This document shows, in pieces, positions 31,181-40,478 of a stretch of DNA of 64,000 nucleotides (position 1 is its first letter; the number at the start of each line of letters is the position of its first letter). Source of the DNA: Brumicola pallidula DSM 14239 = ACAM 615 (lineage in GTDB: Bacteria; Pseudomonadota; Gammaproteobacteria; Enterobacterales; Alteromonadaceae); contig NZ_AUAV01000005.1 of NCBI RefSeq assembly GCF_000428905.1, positions 124,001 through 188,000 of the forward strand, written 5' to 3'. The translations under genes were made by a program, and so were the position numbers. The notes under the pieces were generated by a model, which did not search any database, had not been told where the DNA came from, and saw only the letters and a list, made by a program, of their open reading frames with translations.

Positions 31181-33856
31181 GTGAAGTTAATAAAGAAACT
31201 CATGTTACTGAGCGCCTTAGGTTTTTTCCTAGCGGTTATTAGCATTATAGGTATGTATTTTTATCTCAAACCCGGGCTTCCAAGTGTGGAAATTTTGAGA
31301 GAGGTCAAGTTACAAACACCTATGCGTATATTTACCCAAGACGGTAAATTAATATCCCAATATGGGGTAAAAAGAAGAATACCGGTTTCTCTTGATGATG
31401 TCCCCGAGACCTTAGTACAGGCGCTTATAGCAACTGAAGATAGCCGCTTTTACAGCCATATTGGGGTAGATCCTATTGGTGTTGGTCGTGCCTTCTTAAA
31501 TTTGATTACAACTGGCGAGCGGGGGCAGGGAGCTAGCACTTTGACGATGCAAATGGCGCGCGGTTTCTTCTTGACTAAAGAAAAGAAGTTTAGTCGTAAA
31601 ATCAGGGAATTGTTTATTGCATTGCATATGGAGCAAGAATTAAGCAAAGATGAAATTCTTGAGTTATATCTTAATAAGGTTGAGCTAGGACACCGGGCTT
31701 TTGGTTTTGGCGCAGCTGCACAAGTGTATTATGGAAAAAATTTAAAGCAATTGAATCTAGCTCAACTTGCCACGTTAGCTGGATTGCCGCAAGCCCCCTC
31801 GGTACTTAACCCAATAAGCCGGCCTGAGCGCTCAAAAGAGCGCCGACGTATCGTTTTGTTGCGTATGTTAGATGAAGGTTATATTAACCGGCAACAGTTC
31901 GATGAAGCCTCCCAAGCCCCAGTGACAGCTAAGAAACACGGTGCAGAACTCGCGCTCGATGCGCCTTATTTAGCAGACCTTATTTATAACGAAATGGTTG
32001 AAATCTACGGCAAAGAAATTGCAGAAACGAGTGGCTTTAATGTTTTTGCAACGGCAACTTATGATATGCAAAAGGCTGCCCAAGAAGCGGTCATACAGAA
32101 CTTGCATGATTATGACGAGAGGCATGGATTCAGAGGACCTTTGGCGCAACTTTGGGAACCACTTGAGCGTGCAGTTGCTAAACCGGTCGCGGTTGTTGAT
32201 GGTATAGAACAAGGTAATCCTAGCCCAGTAGAACTGCCTCCCCGTATCAATAAAAATGCTTGGTCTATTGAGAAAGTCACAGCATATCTGGATAGCGTTG
32301 AAGAAATAGACCCATTGTTGCCTGCGGTGGTTATGACGGTACAAGAAAAATCGGTAGATGTCATTATTGCGGATGGTCGAATGATTCAATTAGTCTGGGA
32401 TGGTTTGGATTGGGCAAGAGCCTACATCGATGATCAGACACAAGGAGATGAACCTGAAGTTGCGGCAGATATTCTACAGGAAGGTATGTTGGTATATATC
32501 CGAAAGCGTCCTCAAGACGATGTTTGGCAGCTCGGCCAGTTGCCTGACGCGGCCGGTGCTTTGGTCGCACTAGATCCTTATGACGGTTCTGTAAAGGCCG
32601 TGGTTGGCGGGTATAGCTTCTACAAAAGTCAGTTTAACCGAGCGACACAAGCAAAGCGCCAAGTGGGTTCAAATATAAAACCGTTTGTGTACGCCAGCGC
32701 CATTGGAAATGGTTATACACTAGCGAGCATTATGAATGATGCGCCTATTAATCAATGGGATAGCTCGTCTGGCGTTGCCTGGCGTCCTCAAAATTCGCCC
32801 GCCGTTTACGAAGGTCCAATACGCTTGCGTGTCGCATTAGGAATGTCAAAAAACGTAGTGTCAGTTCGTCTCTTACGAGGTGTTGGTATAGATGAAACTG
32901 TGGACTATATTTCGCGTTTTGGATTTGACAAAGACGACATACCTCGTGATGAAACTTTGTCCCTAGGTTCAGGTTCACATACGCCTTTAGAGGTCGTTTC
33001 CGGCATTGCAGTGCTAGCGAATGGTGGTTTTGCTGTGCGTCCTTATTTTATTGAGCGAATTGAGAATGATCTGGAGGAGTTAATATGGCAAGCACAACCT
33101 GTTTACGCTTGTAATCCATGCGATGATGAGTCACCAGAACTAGAACAAGTATTAAATGAATCTGATATTGAAGCTCGCTTAGCAGCTCAATTTAGTCAAA
33201 AGTTAGGACGTAATAGTCAGAAAAAGAAAGTCAAACAATCAGCGCAGCAAGTCATTAGCTCGCAAACCGCGTTTTTGGTTACCGAAATGATGCACTCGGC
33301 AGTTAAGGCGAATGGCAACTGGAACAAGAAAACCTTTTGGTTAGGCACGGGTTGGCGTGCGACAAACCTGCTGCAACGAGACGATATTGGGGGTAAAACA
33401 GGGACGTCGAATGATTCAAAAGACACTTGGTTTAGCGGCTTTGCTGGCAACTTAGTCGCAACCACGTGGGTTGGGTTTGATGATGCATCGCGCCAACTAG
33501 GTCGAGCCTCGCGGAATCAAAATCTAGTAAACAAAAATCCTGAAAAATTTAATTGGATTGGTAATGCGCTGATCGGCACTGAAGCTGGTGCCATGAGCGC
33601 TCAACCCGCTTGGATACGTTTTATGCAAGAGGTGCTTAAAGACCAGCCGCAAGTGCCTAAAAAAATTCCAGAAGGTATTATCCGGGTTAGAATCGATCTC
33701 AAAACAGGTAAATTAACACGACGAACAGACCATACTGCAATGTTCGAATACTTCAAAGTTGGAACTGAACCAACCACTTATGTAGTAGATGATGAGTTAT
33801 CATTACCAATAGATGAAGAAAATCCTAAAGCACCGGAAATTGATGATATTTTTTAG
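31181..33856 (+). CDS. mrcA: Penicillin-binding protein 1A
   Basis: 891 residues from a GTG start. A bifunctional class A PBP: N-terminal membrane anchor (about 9-28); family 51 glycosyltransferase (about 55-230) with catalytic E-D-S-R-F-Y-S-H and Q-G-A-S-T-L-T-M-Q; an OB-like insertion (about 325-450); and a transpeptidase with the S-N-I-K tetrad serine (about 508), S-K-N motif and K-T-G-T. It polymerises and cross-links peptidoglycan in the periplasm. Divergent from pilM, the classic location of ponA/mrcA. A methionine at codon 8 is an alternative start but would shorten the basic anchor. Confidence 0.96.
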   Translation: MKLIKKLMLLSALGFFLAVISIIGMYFYLKPGLPSVEILREVKLQTPMRIFTQDGKLISQYGVKRRIPVSLDDVPETLVQALIATEDSRFYSHIGVDPIGVGRAFLNLITTGERGQGASTLTMQMARGFFLTKEKKFSRKIRELFIALHMEQELSKDEILELYLNKVELGHRAFGFGAAAQVYYGKNLKQLNLAQLATLAGLPQAPSVLNPISRPERSKERRRIVLLRMLDEGYINRQQFDEASQAPVTAKKHGAELALDAPYLADLIYNEMVEIYGKEIAETSGFNVFATATYDMQKAAQEAVIQNLHDYDERHGFRGPLAQLWEPLERAVAKPVAVVDGIEQGNPSPVELPPRINKNAWSIEKVTAYLDSVEEIDPLLPAVVMTVQEKSVDVIIADGRMIQLVWDGLDWARAYIDDQTQGDEPEVAADILQEGMLVYIRKRPQDDVWQLGQLPDAAGALVALDPYDGSVKAVVGGYSFYKSQFNRATQAKRQVGSNIKPFVYASAIGNGYTLASIMNDAPINQWDSSSGVAWRPQNSPAVYEGPIRLRVALGMSKNVVSVRLLRGVGIDETVDYISRFGFDKDDIPRDETLSLGSGSHTPLEVVSGIAVLANGGFAVRPYFIERIENDLEELIWQAQPVYACNPCDDESPELEQVLNESDIEARLAAQFSQKLGRNSQKKKVKQSAQQVISSQTAFLVTEMMHSAVKANGNWNKKTFWLGTGWRATNLLQRDDIGGKTGTSNDSKDTWFSGFAGNLVATTWVGFDDASRQLGRASRNQNLVNKNPEKFNWIGNALIGTEAGAMSAQPAWIRFMQEVLKDQPQVPKKIPEGIIRVRIDLKTGKLTRRTDHTAMFEYFKVGTEPTTYVVDDELSLPIDEENPKAPEIDDIF

Positions 33857-33902
33857 TTCTTTTGGTTTTTTCAGGTTTTTCTGAACAAGCTTCTATACTT
33901 AG

Positions 33903-33949
33903 GCCTCTTAACCTTCAACAATATACTATATTGGGGAAGGTCAAGAGGC
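33903..33949. other. Long near-perfect hairpin between mrcA and maeA
   Basis: 47 bases folding into a 14-bp outer stem (GCCTCTT, one mismatch, ACCTTC and complement) and a 7-bp inner stem CAATATA/TATATTG around one base. There is no T-run on either side, so a simple intrinsic terminator is not certain. It may act as an RNA-processing or mRNA-stabilising element, or end mrcA transcription. Confidence 0.6.
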
Positions 33950-33976
33950 GCAAAGTAATAACAATATAATAAGAAC

Positions 33977-34031
33977 GTAATCAGAAAGTAATCAAAAAGT
34001 AATCAAAAAGTAATCAAAAAGTAATAAATAG
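33977..34031 (+). repeat. 11-bp tandem repeats upstream of maeA
   Basis: Three exact copies of GTAATCAAAAA flanked by two degenerate copies, in the 50-100 bases before the maeA start. The period of one helical turn is typical of stacked OmpR/PhoB-type regulator half-sites, but simple slippage could also explain it. Confidence 0.8.
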
Positions 34032-34078
34032 TCCAACAACAAATAACTAACACATCATGCATAAAAGAGAATTCACGA

Positions 34079-35773
34079 ATGAGCGACAACAGTCAGCACA
34101 ATCACCTATATATTCCGCATTCAGGGCCTTCTTTACTTGAGACACCTCTATTAAATAAAGGTAGCGCATTTACCGAAAAAGAGCGTAAAAATTTCAATTT
34201 ACTGGGCTTACTGCCGCCTCGATACGAAACTATCGAAGAGCAGGTCAGCAGAGCTTATAAACAATACAAAGGGTTCGAGAACCCATTGAATAAGCACATT
34301 TATTTACGTGCAATTCAAGATAATAACGAAACTTTGTTTTATCGACTCCTGCAAGCACATATTGAAGAAATGATGCCCATTATCTACACGCCTACTGTTG
34401 GTGATGCATGTGAGAGTTTCTCGGATATCTATCGCAGTTCGCGTGGCTTATTTATCAGTTATGAAGAACGTTATTTAATGGATGATATTTTGCGTAACGC
34501 AACCAAACGCAAGGTGAAAGTCATTGTGGTAACCGATGGTGAGCGGATTCTTGGTTTAGGTGATCAAGGTATTGGAGGCATGGGTATTCCAATTGGTAAA
34601 CTCTCATTATACACAGCGTGCGGCGGCATCAGTCCCGCATATACATTACCTGTAATGTTAGACGTTGGAACCAACAATCAGAAATTACTTAACGATCCAA
34701 TGTACATGGGTGCACGGCATGAAAGAATAAATCAAGATCAATACTATGAGTTTGTGGATATGTTTATCTGTGCCGCGCGCAGACGTTGGCCTGAAGTAAT
34801 GATCCAGTTTGAAGATTTTGCACAGCCAAATGCAATGCCCTTATTGAAGAAGTATCGCGAAGAAGTATGCTGCTTTAATGATGATATTCAAGGCACTGCT
34901 GCGGTGACGCTGGGCACTATTTTAGCGGCCTGTCGAGTTCGTGGTGTTAAGTTATCGGACATGAATATTGCTTTTGTGGGCTCAGGTTCAGCTGGCTGTG
35001 GTATTGCTGAAATGCTTATTCAACAGATGATTTTTGAAGGTTTAAGCGATAAAGACGCCCGTCAACATGTGTTTATGATTGACCGTTTTGGCTTGTTGAC
35101 GGAGGGGATGCAAGACTTACGCGATTTCCAGCAAGCATTACAGCAACCCAAAGTAGTCCTACAAAATTGGTCATACAGTGGAGAGTATGCATCCTTACTA
35201 GATGTTATCCATTGCGCTAAACCCGATGTATTGATTGGGGTCTCAGGTCAACCCGGTTTATTTAATGAGCAAGTGATAAGGACGATGGCGCAAAATAGTG
35301 AAAAACCCATCATCTTCCCACTAAGTAACCCGTCTCGTCAGGTTGAAGCAAGACCTGAACAAGTCATCGAATGGACCGATGGTAATGTAGTGATTGCTAC
35401 CGGAAGTCCTTTTAAGCCTGTCGAATATAAAGATAAGGTCTATCCAATTGTTCAATGTAATAATAGCTATATATTCCCTGGCATAGGTTTGGGTGTTATT
35501 GCAGCCAAAGCGCGCCTAATTAGTGATGAAATGCTGATGGCAGCCAGCAACGCACTCGCCGATGCTTCGCCGATGGTGACTGATCCTAATGGCGAATTAC
35601 TGCCACCGCTGACCGAAATTGGAAATTTGAGTCGAAAAATCGCATTTGCAGTGGCAAAAGTGGCGATGGGGCAAGGGCTAGCATTATCTATCCCAGACGA
35701 AATGTTAGAGCAACGTATTGAAAGTAACTTTTGGAAACCAGAATATCGCCCATATAAGCGCGTCAGCCTTTAA
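34079..35773 (+). CDS. maeA: NAD-dependent malic enzyme
   Basis: 564 residues (E. coli MaeA 565). Oxidative decarboxylation of malate to pyruvate. The N-terminal [35 protein letters not shown], the metal-binding F-E-D-F and [10 protein letters not shown], and the Rossmann [10 protein letters not shown] are all intact. Monocistronic, with a hairpin and an 11-bp repeat array in front and a terminator behind. Confidence 0.96.
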   Translation: MSDNSQHNHLYIPHSGPSLLETPLLNKGSAFTEKERKNFNLLGLLPPRYETIEEQVSRAYKQYKGFENPLNKHIYLRAIQDNNETLFYRLLQAHIEEMMPIIYTPTVGDACESFSDIYRSSRGLFISYEERYLMDDILRNATKRKVKVIVVTDGERILGLGDQGIGGMGIPIGKLSLYTACGGISPAYTLPVMLDVGTNNQKLLNDPMYMGARHERINQDQYYEFVDMFICAARRRWPEVMIQFEDFAQPNAMPLLKKYREEVCCFNDDIQGTAAVTLGTILAACRVRGVKLSDMNIAFVGSGSAGCGIAEMLIQQMIFEGLSDKDARQHVFMIDRFGLLTEGMQDLRDFQQALQQPKVVLQNWSYSGEYASLLDVIHCAKPDVLIGVSGQPGLFNEQVIRTMAQNSEKPIIFPLSNPSRQVEARPEQVIEWTDGNVVIATGSPFKPVEYKDKVYPIVQCNNSYIFPGIGLGVIAAKARLISDEMLMAASNALADASPMVTDPNGELLPPLTEIGNLSRKIAFAVAKVAMGQGLALSIPDEMLEQRIESNFWKPEYRPYKRVSL

Positions 35774-35787
35774 TTAAATAGCGGATA

Positions 35788-35819
35788 CCTGTTTGTGTCG
35801 ATCGCAAGCAGGCATTTTT
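35788..35819 (+). terminator. Terminator of maeA
   Basis: CCTGTTTG and CAAGCAGG pair over 8 bp (one G-U) around a 9-base loop and are followed by CATTTTTG. It lies 15 bases after the maeA stop. Confidence 0.75.
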
Positions 35820-36023
35820 GCTCAATCCTATTAAATCCATCAAAACAACCCGCAACCTAGTCATGGACTCGTTTCCCCAATAAAAAGTACTGTCAAGTTG
35901 CCACGTTAGCCTTGTGCATATTTATTCTTAGTCACGGGTAGTTACAATTAAGAACAGAAGCTATTTGTATCTCATTTCCTAATGCGGATAATATAGTCGT
36001 AAATATAAAATCAATGGATTGCT

Positions 36024-37097
36024 ATGAGCCTAAACACACCATCTACTTTATTACTATTGTTAGTTGCTTCATTAGCAGCTTGCTCTCCTAATCCAGCGCA
36101 GGAAGAAAAGGTCAAGGAGAAAGTCTATAAAGTTCCTGTTGAAGTAACACTCGTCGAAAATAGAACAATAACCAACACTTATCGGACCACCGCTATACTT
36201 GAAGCCAGAGCTGAGAGTAATGTCACGAATAAAGTCAGCGGTATGATTGACACGATTTTGGTTGAAGTAGGAATGTCCGTTAAAAAAGGACAAACCTTAG
36301 CTGAAATTGACTCTGAAAATTATTTATTAGAACTCGAACGCACCACTATAGATCTTAACTCAGCAGTGGCAGAGTTTAATCGCAGTAAACCAGTTGATGG
36401 CAAGCAGCTTATCGCGGCGAAAGACTTTGAAAAACTTGAATTCTTAGTTAAAACGCGAACAAACCAACAAAAAGTCGCCGCTATCCAAGTTCGTGACTCT
36501 AAAGTGCGTGCACCAATATCGGGTGTTGTCGCCCAAAGAATGGTAAAAGAGGGCAACATGACAGCCCAAGTGGGCAGTGAAATGTTTAAGATAGTGGCGC
36601 TTGATAGCCTGCAAGGCGTTGTCTATCTGCCAGAAGCTGAAATAAATAACGTACATATAGATCAACAAGCTTATCTAGATTTTCCATCTACCGATTTAGT
36701 TATTCCAGCCTCCGTGGTTCTGATATCTCCGATTATTGATACTGAGACAGGTACTTTCAAAGTGACCTTGAAAGTGAACAATGATGACCATCGTTTAAAG
36801 CCTGGTATGTTTGCCAAAGTGTCTCTTACCTTAGATGTGCGCGATAATGCGCAACTAGTGCCACAAAAAGCCTTACGTGTGACTGACACTGAAACCAGTC
36901 TATTTGTAGTAAAAGACAATAAAGCAAAAAGACTTGTTGTAGAAACCGGTTTTGAACAGGACGGTTATGTTGAGATTTTAACTCCCTTAAATGCACAAGA
37001 GCCAATAGTAATTGTTGGTCAACAAGGCTTAAAAATTGATAGTGACGTGCAAATTTTGGGGCAAGAAACCAGCGACGATGTGATAGCAAAGGACTAG
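36024..37097 (+). CDS. RND efflux periplasmic adaptor (membrane fusion lipoprotein)
   Basis: 357 residues. A lipoprotein signal with lipobox L-A-A-C (Cys20), then the HlyD/AcrA-type layout: lipoyl half-motif (G-M-I-D-T-I-L-V-E-V-G-M-S-V-K-K-G-Q-T-L-A), a short helical hairpin (about 90-135), second lipoyl half (V-R-A-P-I-S-G-V-V-A-Q-R), beta-barrel and membrane-proximal domains. It bridges an RND pump to an outer-membrane channel, none of which is encoded nearby. Three bases separate it from the first RND permease, so the three genes form one operon. Confidence 0.93.
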   Translation: MSLNTPSTLLLLLVASLAACSPNPAQEEKVKEKVYKVPVEVTLVENRTITNTYRTTAILEARAESNVTNKVSGMIDTILVEVGMSVKKGQTLAEIDSENYLLELERTTIDLNSAVAEFNRSKPVDGKQLIAAKDFEKLEFLVKTRTNQQKVAAIQVRDSKVRAPISGVVAQRMVKEGNMTAQVGSEMFKIVALDSLQGVVYLPEAEINNVHIDQQAYLDFPSTDLVIPASVVLISPIIDTETGTFKVTLKVNNDDHRLKPGMFAKVSLTLDVRDNAQLVPQKALRVTDTETSLFVVKDNKAKRLVVETGFEQDGYVEILTPLNAQEPIVIVGQQGLKIDSDVQILGQETSDDVIAKD

Positions 37098-37100
37098 TTT

Positions 37101-40100
37101 ATGAGTATTGTTAGTACGGTGGTCAAGCGCCCGGTAACAGTCGCGATGTTTACTCTCGCAGTTATGTTATTTGGTATGGTTGGTTTTTCGCGTTTGTCGG
37201 TGTCTTTATTGCCCGATCTGTCTTATCCTACACTCACAATCAGAACAGAAAATCCCGGTGCCGCGCCGGCTGAAATAGAACAACTGATCAGCAAACCTAT
37301 CGAAGAATCGGTGGGAGTTGTTAAAGGCATTCGCAAAGTACATTCCATCTCAAAAGCCGGGCAATCGGATGTTGTTATTGAGTTTGAGTGGGGTACGGCC
37401 ATGAATTTCGCGATTCAAAATGTGCGCGAAAAACTGGATATTATTGCGCTACCCATCGACGTTAACAAACCTGTTATCTTGCGTTTTAACCCAGCACTAG
37501 ATCCTATTATTCGCTTAGGTTTATCCACTGAGAATACTCACCCCCGCGCATTAAAACAAATACGCACCTTCGCTGAACAAGAAATAAAACGTCAAATTGA
37601 AACCATTTCAGGTGTCGCAGCAGCACAACTTGGCGGTGGCTTACAGCAAGAAATTCAAGTTATTTTCGATCAAGAAAAAGCAGCGCGCAGAGGGATCACA
37701 GCGCAAAGTATTGTTGCTCGCATTCAGAGTGAAAATATCAATATGTCGGCAGGTCGTGTATACGATGGTCAACAAGAATACTTGGTACGCACGGTCAATC
37801 AGTTTGTTTCGTTAGACCAGCTCGGCAATATGATTATTAAACAAGTCGATGGCAAAACCATCTATCTGAAAGACATTGCAAGAGTAATTGATGGCGAAAA
37901 AGAACGCACCGATATTACTCGAGTCAATAATAATGAAGCTATCGAATTAGCAATTTATAAAGAAGGTGATGCAAACACGGTAACTGTAGCAAAAGCGGTC
38001 AATGCTAAATTAGCTGAGCTTGCAAAAACGTTACCTGAAGAGCTCTCTTTTACAGTCATTTACGATCAATCTGAATTTATTGTGAATGCGGTGGATGAAG
38101 TAAAAAGTGCTGCCATTTTAGGTGGATTACTCGCGATGCTGATTTTATATTTATTCTTGGGTAATTTTTTCAATACTATTATTATTTCATTGGCCATACC
38201 TGTTTCCATTATTGCCACCTTTAACCTAATGTTTGCTAATGATATCAGCCTTAACATTATGTCATTAGGCGGCATTGCGTTAGCTGTCGGTTTATTGGTG
38301 GATAACGCCATCGTTGTGCTTGAGAATATTGCACGATACCGAGAAAAAGGTGCGAGCATTATAGAAGCGGCGGTACGCGGTACCGATGAAGTTTCCGGCG
38401 CTGTAACGGCGTCCACTTTGACCACACTAGCTGTTTTTTTCCCCTTGGCTTTCGTCACGGGATTTGCAGGACAATTATTCAGTGACCAGGCTATTACCGT
38501 CACTTTCGCCTTACTTGCTTCGTTAGTGGTGGCATTAACATTAATTCCAATGTTGGCCTCCCGTCAATTCGATAAGCGTACAATTACAACCGATAATGGT
38601 CCTGTCTTAGCAGATAAAAAAATACCTAAAGCGCCGGTTAGCACGGCAAAAAAAACCTTCAATATAATAGCGAAAGTTGCGGCATTCCCTTTTGTATTAA
38701 TTTTTAATTATGTGCCCATGTTGATAACAAGAGCGGTACTGCTGTTGACCAACATGATCACCAAAATCATGACTCTAGTTTTTAAGCCCGCACATAAAAT
38801 ATTTAGTCTTTATTTCGAAAAAGTAGCCTTAGCTTATTCAAAATTACTAAAATCCACGTTGCAACATCGACTTATTTTAGTTGCCTGTAGTGTTATTTTT
38901 GCCATTGTAGTACTGAGCTTATTACCCAAAATCGCTGTTGAATTAGTACCCGAGGTAGAAAAAGCTGAATTCACTATTGAGTTAACCTTGCCCCAAGGCA
39001 CACCTATCTCGGTGACGGATACCAGACTGACAGAGCTGGCAGCCACGATTGCCAACGATAAGCGCGTCAAGCACAGCTACTCCCTAGCTGGAAGTGGCAG
39101 CTTGATGATGAGTTCAGCTAGTAAAGGGGGTGAAAACTGGGGCCAATTATTGGTTGCAGTTAATAATAGTCAAGACGTCGACGCAGTAAAATCTGTGGTC
39201 AGGGATAAAGTCGCACAAATGGCCGATGTGAGCGCTGAAATAGCACAAGTAGATATGTTCACCACGGAGCGTCCTCTGCAAGTCATTTTATCAGGATACG
39301 ATCTTGTCGCCCTTAAAAAATATAGCGACCAACTTATGCAAAAGCTGTCGCTAGATAAGCAGTTTATTGATTTAAACAATAGTTTACGAGCAGGACAACC
39401 TGAACTAAACATAAGCTTCGATAATCAGCGCTTGGCAAGTTTGGAGCTAAGGGGAGCCGATATTGCTGATCAGTTGGTGACTAAAATTGCGGGCTCAGTT
39501 GCCAGTAAATATAACCTACAAGACCGACAAGTTGATATTTTAGTGCGCGCCGATGAAAGCGCTAGAAATTCGGTACAAGCTATTCGCCAATTAACCATCA
39601 ACTCAGAGCAAAGTAGGTCGTTGCCTTTGTCGGCAGTAGCTGACATAACTGAAAGTATTGGACCGAATGAAATTAACCGTATTGATCAGAGTCGTGTGGC
39701 CATTATTTCAGCCTCTTTGGCTTTTGGTGATTTATCAGAGGCAGCCCAAAAAGCAGAAAATTTAGTCAGCGATTTGTATTTGCCGTTCAACATAAAAGCC
39801 ACGGTTGCGGGTCAAAATGAAGAAATGGAAAGTTCCTTTTCTTCATTAATGATGGCCTTGGCTTTGGCTATATTTTTGGTTTACTTAGTGATGGCATCAC
39901 AATTTGAGTCATTACTAAATCCGTTTATTATTTTGTTTTCGATCCCGCTTGCCGTATTAGGATCGGTATTAGGCTTGTTCGTAACTGGCACCAACATCAG
40001 CGTGATTGTGCTTATTGGGGTTATTATGCTTACTGGCATAGTGGTGAATAATGCCATCGTTTTAGTTGATAGAATTAACCAGCTGCGCCACAGCGGAGTT

Positions 40101-40478
40101 GAAAAAACGGCTGCGATTATAGAAGCCAGTAGTTCTCGTTTTCGGCCTATTATTATGACCTCATTAACCACAATATTGGGTTTAGCTCCCCTAGCGTTCA
40201 GTAGTGGAGAGGGCGCCGAACTGCGTGCTCCTTTGGCGATTACGGTCATGAGTGGTTTGCTGGTTGCAACCATGCTGACACTGTTACTAATTCCAGTGTT
40301 GTATAGCTTATTTGATAGAAAAGACTATCAAATAGAAAGTGACGATCCGCTAAATGAAGCTCTTGAAAGTGAAGCTCTTGAAAGTGAATCTCTTGAAAGT
40401 GAAGCTCTTGAAAGTGAATCTCTTGAAAGTGATGGTCCTGACAATTTCCCTGATAAAACAATCGAGGCGAAAATATGA
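37101..40478 (+). CDS. RND efflux permease, subunit 1
   Basis: 1125 residues: 12 TM helices with two large periplasmic loops, AcrB/MdtB superfamily. TM4 carries G-L-L-V-D-N-A-I-V-V-L-E-N; the first of the two AcrB aspartates is kept and the second is Asn, a common variant. TM10-11 has G-I-V-V-N-N-A-I-V-L-V-D, without the AcrB lysine. A cytoplasmic insertion (about 490-560) separates the two halves. The C-terminus ends in an unusual acidic pentapeptide repeat. It overlaps the next permease by 4 bases (ATGA). Proton-driven export is likely; substrate unknown. Confidence 0.93.
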   Translation: MSIVSTVVKRPVTVAMFTLAVMLFGMVGFSRLSVSLLPDLSYPTLTIRTENPGAAPAEIEQLISKPIEESVGVVKGIRKVHSISKAGQSDVVIEFEWGTAMNFAIQNVREKLDIIALPIDVNKPVILRFNPALDPIIRLGLSTENTHPRALKQIRTFAEQEIKRQIETISGVAAAQLGGGLQQEIQVIFDQEKAARRGITAQSIVARIQSENINMSAGRVYDGQQEYLVRTVNQFVSLDQLGNMIIKQVDGKTIYLKDIARVIDGEKERTDITRVNNNEAIELAIYKEGDANTVTVAKAVNAKLAELAKTLPEELSFTVIYDQSEFIVNAVDEVKSAAILGGLLAMLILYLFLGNFFNTIIISLAIPVSIIATFNLMFANDISLNIMSLGGIALAVGLLVDNAIVVLENIARYREKGASIIEAAVRGTDEVSGAVTASTLTTLAVFFPLAFVTGFAGQLFSDQAITVTFALLASLVVALTLIPMLASRQFDKRTITTDNGPVLADKKIPKAPVSTAKKTFNIIAKVAAFPFVLIFNYVPMLITRAVLLLTNMITKIMTLVFKPAHKIFSLYFEKVALAYSKLLKSTLQHRLILVACSVIFAIVVLSLLPKIAVELVPEVEKAEFTIELTLPQGTPISVTDTRLTELAATIANDKRVKHSYSLAGSGSLMMSSASKGGENWGQLLVAVNNSQDVDAVKSVVRDKVAQMADVSAEIAQVDMFTTERPLQVILSGYDLVALKKYSDQLMQKLSLDKQFIDLNNSLRAGQPELNISFDNQRLASLELRGADIADQLVTKIAGSVASKYNLQDRQVDILVRADESARNSVQAIRQLTINSEQSRSLPLSAVADITESIGPNEINRIDQSRVAIISASLAFGDLSEAAQKAENLVSDLYLPFNIKATVAGQNEEMESSFSSLMMALALAIFLVYLVMASQFESLLNPFIILFSIPLAVLGSVLGLFVTGTNISVIVLIGVIMLTGIVVNNAIVLVDRINQLRHSGVEKTAAIIEASSSRFRPIIMTSLTTILGLAPLAFSSGEGAELRAPLAITVMSGLLVATMLTLLLIPVLYSLFDRKDYQIESDDPLNEALESEALESESLESEALESESLESDGPDNFPDKTIEAKI
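40356..40430 (+). repeat. 15-bp tandem repeat in the RND permease 3' end
   Basis: Five units of GAAGCTCTTGAAAGT, alternating with GAATCTCTTGAAAGT, encode E-(A/S)-L-E-S repeats in the cytoplasmic tail. In-frame unit changes would vary tail length without disrupting the gene. Confidence 0.9.
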
